From: CAILAD01 sp964397085
Lineage (GTDB): Bacteria; Patescibacteriota; Saccharimonadia; CAILAD01; BJGX01
Assembly: GCA_964397085.1 (NCBI GenBank)
Contig: CAYNHH010000005.1
Coordinates: 1-32,628 of the forward strand
Direction of reading: 5' to 3'
DNA: 32,628 nucleotides
The notes under the pieces were generated by a model. The model ran no database searches, had not been told where the DNA came from, and was given only the letters and a program-made list of their open reading frames with translations. The stretch's first letter is position 1; the number at the start of each line of letters is the position of its first letter. The translations under genes and the position numbers were made by a program. This document shows, piece after piece, positions 28,837 through 32,628 of the stretch.

Positions 28837-29268
28837 TCAAATATCAGTATCGAGATCTTCAATTCCCTCACGGGCTTTCGCCTTGATAGCTTCAGCTTTG
28901 GTATCGATTTCTGGAGCTACTTCAGAGTCTGTTACTACTTCGTCAAATTCTGATTTTTCTTCGCTTACGAATTCGTTATCGCCAGCACCTTTTGGTTTGG
29001 CAATAAATTCAGAACCCTCAGGCTCGGTAATCTTAAGATTGTAACGAGCATCATCTTTTGCACCTAGTACTCGTAAAAGCGTACGAATTGACTTGGCCGT
29101 TGCGCCTGCCTTACCAATTATTTTACCCATATCTTCGGGGTCAACTGTGAGCTCAAGTAATACTCCTCTATCATCAATAGTTCGAGTTATCACTACTTTG
29201 TCAGGGTTATCTACTAATGCCTTCACTACGTATTCAACAAATACTTGATCTTTGTCAGTTTCAGCCAT
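28837..29268 (-). CDS. khpA: KH-domain RNA-binding protein KhpA with long acidic tail
   Basis: 143 aa. Residues 1-80 form the KhpA-type KH domain with the GxxG loop GKAG (52-55) in DMGKIIGKAGATAKSIRTLL. KhpA usually ends near residue 75-80; here about 60 further residues follow, rich in Glu, Asp and Lys (from EPEGSEF to DLDTDI). The role in Firmicutes is RNA binding with KhpB in division and elongation control. Placement between rpsP and trmD is the classic location. It has its own promoter (TATAAT 29305-29310) and AAAGGAGAA before the ATG, because a terminator closes rpsP. Confidence 0.92.
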   Translation of the reverse strand: MAETDKDQVFVEYVVKALVDNPDKVVITRTIDDRGVLLELTVDPEDMGKIIGKAGATAKSIRTLLRVLGAKDDARYNLKITEPEGSEFIAKPKGAGDNEFVSEEKSEFDEVVTDSEVAPEIDTKAEAIKAKAREGIEDLDTDI

Positions 29269-29304
29269 ACAGAAGTTCTCCTTTGTTAATTACTTACACA
29301 GCTT

Positions 29305-29310
29305 ATTATA
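29305..29310 (-). promoter_or_regulatory. -10 box of khpA
   Basis: TATAAT on the minus strand, predicted start near 29298, leader about 30 bases with a good Shine-Dalgarno site. The -35 is poorly defined (T-run 17 bases upstream). Confidence 0.55.
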
Positions 29311-29359
29311 CTCGACTTATACGGGCTAAAAAAGCTATTACAGTTTTCTCTATTTATAC

Positions 29360-29394
29360 TGACTAGAAAAAGAAGCCTTACTAGGCTTCTTTTT
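29360..29394 (-). terminator. Terminator overlapping the rpsP stop codon
   Basis: Stem of up to 12 bp, AAAAAGAAGCCT (29367-29378) with AGGCTTCTTTTT (29383-29394), 4-base loop. The rpsP TAG (29381-29383) lies in the loop and first stem base, so the last codons of the gene form one arm. It would separate rpsP from khpA, or cut expression partly. Confidence 0.8.
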
Positions 29395-29887
29395 TTGACT
29401 CTTCTTTGACTGTTTCTTCAACGGCCTCAGCTACTTTTTCGGTGGTCTCTGCTGCTGCCTCTTTTTCATCTGCTTCTTTTGCAGTACCAACATCAGCCTT
29501 GACTTCTTCAGCCTTTGCATCTGCAGTTTCAGCTGCATCACTTGCAACTTCAACTGTTGCTTCTTCCGTAGATTCGGCCTTTTCACCTTCAGCTTCCTCT
29601 TTGGGCTCAGCTTTTGGAGCTTTGTTGCGGTCATGAGTCTTGGCCCACTCGGGCAATTCTACGCCTTCATTTTTTAATAGACGTAGCACTCTATCTGATG
29701 CCTGCGCACCATTCTTCATATAAGAAGCAATCTCATCTTTTTTGAGCGTGATCTCTTTTGTATGAGGGTTATATGTGCCAAGAATAGCCAAAAACTTGCT
29801 TGTTGCAGCACGGCGTTTGTCTGCAGCAACAATACGATAGGTTGGATATTTATGACGGCCATGTCGGGCTAGACGAATTACTACCAT
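29381..29887 (-). CDS. rpsP: 30S ribosomal protein S16 with long Ala/Glu/Lys tail
   Basis: 168 aa. Residues 1-85 are a normal S16: MVVIRLARHGRHKYPTYRIV, then VAADKRRA, LAILGTYNPH and the RVLRLLKNEGVELPEWAK ending. After about residue 90 there is an 80-residue low-complexity tail of Ala, Glu, Lys, Thr and Val, roughly doubling the usual length of about 80-90. The tail is probably disordered or a long helix, exposed on the small subunit. The promoter is TTGACA-18-TAGAAT (29959-29988); no strong ribosome site is next to the ATG. Confidence 0.96.
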   Translation of the reverse strand: MVVIRLARHGRHKYPTYRIVAADKRRAATSKFLAILGTYNPHTKEITLKKDEIASYMKNGAQASDRVLRLLKNEGVELPEWAKTHDRNKAPKAEPKEEAEGEKAESTEEATVEVASDAAETADAKAEEVKADVGTAKEADEKEAAAETTEKVAEAVEETVKEESKKEA

Positions 29888-29958
29888 AGATTTTTTAGAA
29901 TTTCCTTACTAATTAACTTGAGGCTAATGCCTTGTAGAAACAAAATACAATACGCCTT

Positions 29959-29988
29959 ATTCTACCTGTAAATACCCCTTCTTGTCAA
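29959..29988 (-). promoter_or_regulatory. Promoter of rpsP
   Basis: Minus strand TTGACA (29983-29988), 18-base spacer, TAGAAT (29959-29964), predicted start near 29952. The leader of about 65 bases holds a short AGGC-ATTA-GCCT hairpin that could take part in S16 control. Confidence 0.65.
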
Positions 29989-30004
29989 CAGGTTTAGTAA
30001 ATGA

Positions 30005-32479
30005 TTAAGTTTCTATTAATTGAGAGGCCTGCTGTATGGCCAACTGTAGCACTTCGCTATCACCCTTTTCGCCTGTGGTAACTCCAAAAATATTTTGCGC
30101 TGATTGCATAGTTTCGTGATTGTGTGTAATAACAAGTACTTGGCTCTTTATGGCGAGGTCGGTAAGGACTTTTGAGAATCGGGTAGAATTCTCGTCATCA
30201 AGAGCGGCATCAACTTCATCAAGAACAATAAATGGACTAGGGTTAGAAGTGAGGATTGCTGCAAGAAGTGCAATAGAGGCAAGGGCTTTTTCTCCGCCAG
30301 AAAGTGCATTTATGCTTTTGCCGCGCTTACCAGCGGGACTCACAGAGATTTCAATACCATACTCACCATCGTCCTGAGTGATCAGCTTGAGTTCTGCACT
30401 GCCTCCTGAGAACAACTTTATAAAATAGGTATTAAAGGAAGTATTGATTTTCGTAAATGATTTTTCAAAACGGACTCTAATGTCTTTTTCGAGAGACACT
30501 ATGAGTTGCTGCGTATCGGCGATAGCTATTTTTAGATCATTTTCTTGAGTCTGCAAAAATTCCACCCTTTGGGCTGTTTCTTGTGCTTCTGCTACTAAGT
30601 TTGGGTCAATATTTTCAATAGCCCTCACCTCATAATCCAATTCTTCTATTTGGTGGAGTGATGAAATGGTAGACATTTTTTTCGCTAGGGGTGGCGCAGC
30701 TTTACCGAGCCAAGTCTTTGATAACCTACCAAGTTCTGCAATTTTTTCATCAGTTACTGCGCTCTCTTGTTGATGTCTATCAAGCATCAGTTCTAAGCGT
30801 GCTTTTTCGCCTGCTAAGGTTTCGATTTGTTGTGTGACGCTAGAATAGGCAGCGTCTTGGTTGATTGACCCTTCATTGTCACTATACAGCTTGTCTCGCT
30901 GGGCAGTTATCCGAGCATCAATAGTTTTTAGTTGTTTATGTAAACTAATAATTTTTGTAGTGTGTTGAGTAATGGCTTGATTAGTTTGAGTAAGCTTTTT
31001 ATTGTCTGTATTGTTACTATTTTCAGTTTCTAGCTTTTTTTGTTGGGCTTGCAAACTCGCAATATCGAGCTCAATGGAACGCAGTCCTATTACTTCTTGA
31101 GTTTGTACTTCTACAATATCCTCACGAGTACTCATGCATTTACTAATTTGGTTCTGAACCTTTACGATATCAATTGCTAGTTCTGCAGCATTGTCTTGAA
31201 GGGCTAGCTCAAGCATCTGTGACAACTTGTGCATGCTTGCATCAATATCACGTCGTGAATTTGTTTGACGTAGCTGGGTGCGCACTAATTGCACAAGTCC
31301 TAGTGCATGGTTTACAAACTCCTTTTTCTGGCTTTTTGAAAGCTGGGCTCGCATACCTTCTAGTTGCGTGGTAAGAACGCCAAGCTGACTATTTATTGCA
31401 GCTATTTCGAGTTCTATCTTCTGTGTCTTTATACTATGCCCTTCATGTTCATGGGTGAGCTTTTCTAATTGAGACAAGACTTGGGTAAGTTTCAGCTCCT
31501 GCTCTTTTATCTGCTTCTTACTTGGCAAAATACTCTGCTTTTTTGCCTCTAGTACATTCTTTTCACTTTGCAACAACAGCAGGTGTTGTGTTAAGTTGTC
31601 CCGCTCAAGCTCAAGGCCCTTCAATTCTTCGGCCTGTGAAGGTTGCAACCTTTGTAGCTTTCTCAGAGCACTATTTTTTGTATGAAAATCATTAAGTTGA
31701 GCTGTAACATCTCTAAGCTTGCCCTCGTCGGCTAGGGATTGTGAGACGAGTTTTTGTTTTGCCATATCTAACTCATACATATTCGCTTGTAGATATTTGA
31801 CTTGTAAGTCTTTCAGCTCAGCTTTGAGATCTGTCAGTCTGGTGACGTTTGCAGTTTGCAAGCGTAGTGCCTCTGATATAGGCTTGAGCTCAGATAAAAT
31901 ATCTCTTACTCGATTGAGGTTGTTGCTAGCAGATTTAAGATTACGCCTAGCCTCATTACGCCGTATATCAAACTGGCGAATTCCACTTGCTTCATCAAAA
32001 AGCATCTTTCGTTCGGTGCCAGTTGCCGTAAGTAGTTGATCAATCATACCTTGACCAACTACTGTGTAGCTCTCGGTACCAAAGCCTGTTTTTGCAAGCA
32101 ACTCTTCTATTTGAGTTAGCTTTGTCTTTCGGCCGTTAAGACGATATTCACTCTCACCAGACCGTAACAAACGACGAGATATTTCTATTTCACTAATTTC
32201 TAGAGGAAACCTACCCTTAGTATTATCAAAAAGAATACTCACTTCTGCCATGCTAGCCTGAGGCTTTTTGTCAGTACCGTGGAATACCACATCTTCAGAT
32301 TTTGCTACACGAAGACGTTTGGTTTTTTGCTCGCCCAGCACCCACCTGATGGCATCAGCCACATTACTTTTACCAGATCCATTGGGCCCTACTATAGCAG
32401 TGATGCCCGGCTGAAAATTAAATATTTTCCGACTTCCAAAAGATTTGAAGCCAGCTATTTCTAGTCGAGTGATTTGCAT
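30005..32479 (-). CDS. smc: SMC-type chromosome segregation ATPase, short, hinge not recognisable
   Basis: 824 aa, about 350 fewer than typical bacterial SMC (near 1,180). The N-terminal head has FKSFG and Walker A GPNGSGKSN (31-39), then GFGTESYTVVGQGMIDQLL. The C-terminal head has signature LSGGEKALAS (from 726) and Walker B FIVLDEVDAALDD (Glu755). Between lie two coiled coils, roughly 180-385 and 450-660. The middle (about 385-450, around SRRDIDASMHKLSQM) is a short helical stretch with none of the glycine-rich hinge pattern. The heads argue for SMC rather than RecN or Rad50. The start overlaps a 5-codon upstream ORF (TAATG). Confidence 0.93.
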   Translation of the reverse strand: MQITRLEIAGFKSFGSRKIFNFQPGITAIVGPNGSGKSNVADAIRWVLGEQKTKRLRVAKSEDVVFHGTDKKPQASMAEVSILFDNTKGRFPLEISEIEISRRLLRSGESEYRLNGRKTKLTQIEELLAKTGFGTESYTVVGQGMIDQLLTATGTERKMLFDEASGIRQFDIRRNEARRNLKSASNNLNRVRDILSELKPISEALRLQTANVTRLTDLKAELKDLQVKYLQANMYELDMAKQKLVSQSLADEGKLRDVTAQLNDFHTKNSALRKLQRLQPSQAEELKGLELERDNLTQHLLLLQSEKNVLEAKKQSILPSKKQIKEQELKLTQVLSQLEKLTHEHEGHSIKTQKIELEIAAINSQLGVLTTQLEGMRAQLSKSQKKEFVNHALGLVQLVRTQLRQTNSRRDIDASMHKLSQMLELALQDNAAELAIDIVKVQNQISKCMSTREDIVEVQTQEVIGLRSIELDIASLQAQQKKLETENSNNTDNKKLTQTNQAITQHTTKIISLHKQLKTIDARITAQRDKLYSDNEGSINQDAAYSSVTQQIETLAGEKARLELMLDRHQQESAVTDEKIAELGRLSKTWLGKAAPPLAKKMSTISSLHQIEELDYEVRAIENIDPNLVAEAQETAQRVEFLQTQENDLKIAIADTQQLIVSLEKDIRVRFEKSFTKINTSFNTYFIKLFSGGSAELKLITQDDGEYGIEISVSPAGKRGKSINALSGGEKALASIALLAAILTSNPSPFIVLDEVDAALDDENSTRFSKVLTDLAIKSQVLVITHNHETMQSAQNIFGVTTGEKGDSEVLQLAIQQASQLIET

Positions 32480-32508
32480 TACAAAATACCTTGCATTGAT
32501 CTATTGTA
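32479..32508 (-). promoter_or_regulatory. smc promoter and 5-codon upstream ORF
   Basis: TACAAT (32503-32508, minus strand) ends 6 bases before an ATG (32494-32496) that opens MQGIL-stop; its TAA shares its last A with the smc ATG (TAATG, 32477-32481). The upstream ORF has the leaderless spacing seen elsewhere, so smc may be translated by reinitiation. An AAGG inside the mini-ORF could act as a weak ribosome site instead. Confidence 0.5.
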
Positions 32509-32574
32509 TCTTACTGTCTCAAGCTTAAGCAATATTTTGTTCTCTCACACTTTGCATTAATTTTACACTTTGAA

Positions 32575-32598
32575 ATAAAAAACCCAAGTAAACTTGGG
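32575..32598 (-). terminator. Terminator of a minus-strand gene beyond the right edge
   Basis: Stem CCCAAGT (32583-32589) with ACTTGGG (32592-32598), very short loop, followed on the minus strand by TTTTTTATTT. It should end a gene entering from the right; the 30 bases left of the window edge are too few to identify it. Confidence 0.65.
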
Positions 32599-32628
32599 CT
32601 ATGACAGTAATAGCGACTTTTGATTGCG

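Noticed and set aside
29406..29636. Ser/Ala-rich plus-strand ORF of 76 codons
   Set aside because: It is the antisense of the low-complexity rpsP tail; repetitive Ala/Glu codons leave the opposite frame open. No ribosome site or promoter.
1..32628. Alternative genetic code with UGA as glycine
   Set aside because: TGA terminates many genes exactly at ATGA overlaps and before terminators, and conserved glycines are encoded by GGN.
32599..32628. 3' end of a gene at the right edge
   Set aside because: Only about 30 bases are visible; the terminator suggests a gene ends here, but frame and identity cannot be decided.
1..32628. CRISPR arrays, insertion sequences, integrases, phage genes or origin repeats
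   Set aside because: Read for on both strands; no regularly spaced repeats, transposase motifs or DnaA-box clusters were seen.

Overview
The window looks like part of a small, AT-rich genome from the Candidate Phyla Radiation (Patescibacteria), most likely a Candidatus Saccharibacteria (TM7) relative. This rests on gene content and compactness, not on a database search: a split transketolase inside one pentose-phosphate/GAPDH operon, many short or single-domain enzymes, a compact rpsP-khpA-trmD group without rimM, a short SMC, and intergenic gaps often only tens of bases long. The standard genetic code fits every gene, with TGA used as stop, so the UGA-glycine code of Gracilibacteria/Absconditabacteria does not apply.

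Layout, left to right. 1-643: 5' part of a thioredoxin reductase gene, cut by the window edge. 662-6628 (minus): a tightly overlapping seven-gene operon, gap - rpiB - rpe - transketolase N half - transketolase C half - two PfkB-family kinases. 6720-8137 (minus): a disulfide-bond set, DsbA-like thiol oxidoreductase - VKOR - small thioredoxin. 8216-9946 (minus): rpmG, xthA, an unannotated 54-codon gene with a structured 3' region, and a minimal ogt. 10017-16087: two different P-type ATPases with a small plus-strand gene of unknown function between them, DUF1653 and DUF1761 proteins, and a histidine phosphatase. 16180-18540: an ABC exporter preceded by what looks like a leader-peptide/terminator attenuator and a gene-poor stretch holding an ORF without a normal start. 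18543-20470: a stand-alone ppGpp-hydrolase-type HD protein and tgt. 20616-26595 (plus): an envelope cluster, with two tandem paralogous membrane proteins, two HdeD-like proteins, a large membrane protein, a DUF7144-like protein and a secreted helical protein. 26690-32479 (minus): a trehalose-synthase-like glycosyltransferase, tRNA-Gln(CUG), trmD, khpA, rpsP and an smc that seems to lack the hinge.

The strongest general signal is in gene starts. At least ten first genes of transcripts have a good -10 box (TATAAT, TACAAT or TATACT, often extended by TGN) ending only 6-7 bases before the ATG, so the predicted mRNA begins at or next to the start codon (leaderless). Other genes (gap, khpA, the HD gene, the ABC exporter, hdeD-like genes, the DUF7144-like gene) have a clear AGGAG-type Shine-Dalgarno site and a leader. 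Two start mechanisms therefore seem to coexist.

Other points of interest: the ABC-transporter leader; an 8-base motif (CTTATGCT/AGCATAAG) in three promoters; a PfkB paralogue that lost the catalytic GAGD motif; a P-type ATPase lacking the conserved M4 proline; and the hinge-less SMC. No mobile element, CRISPR array or phage gene was seen.
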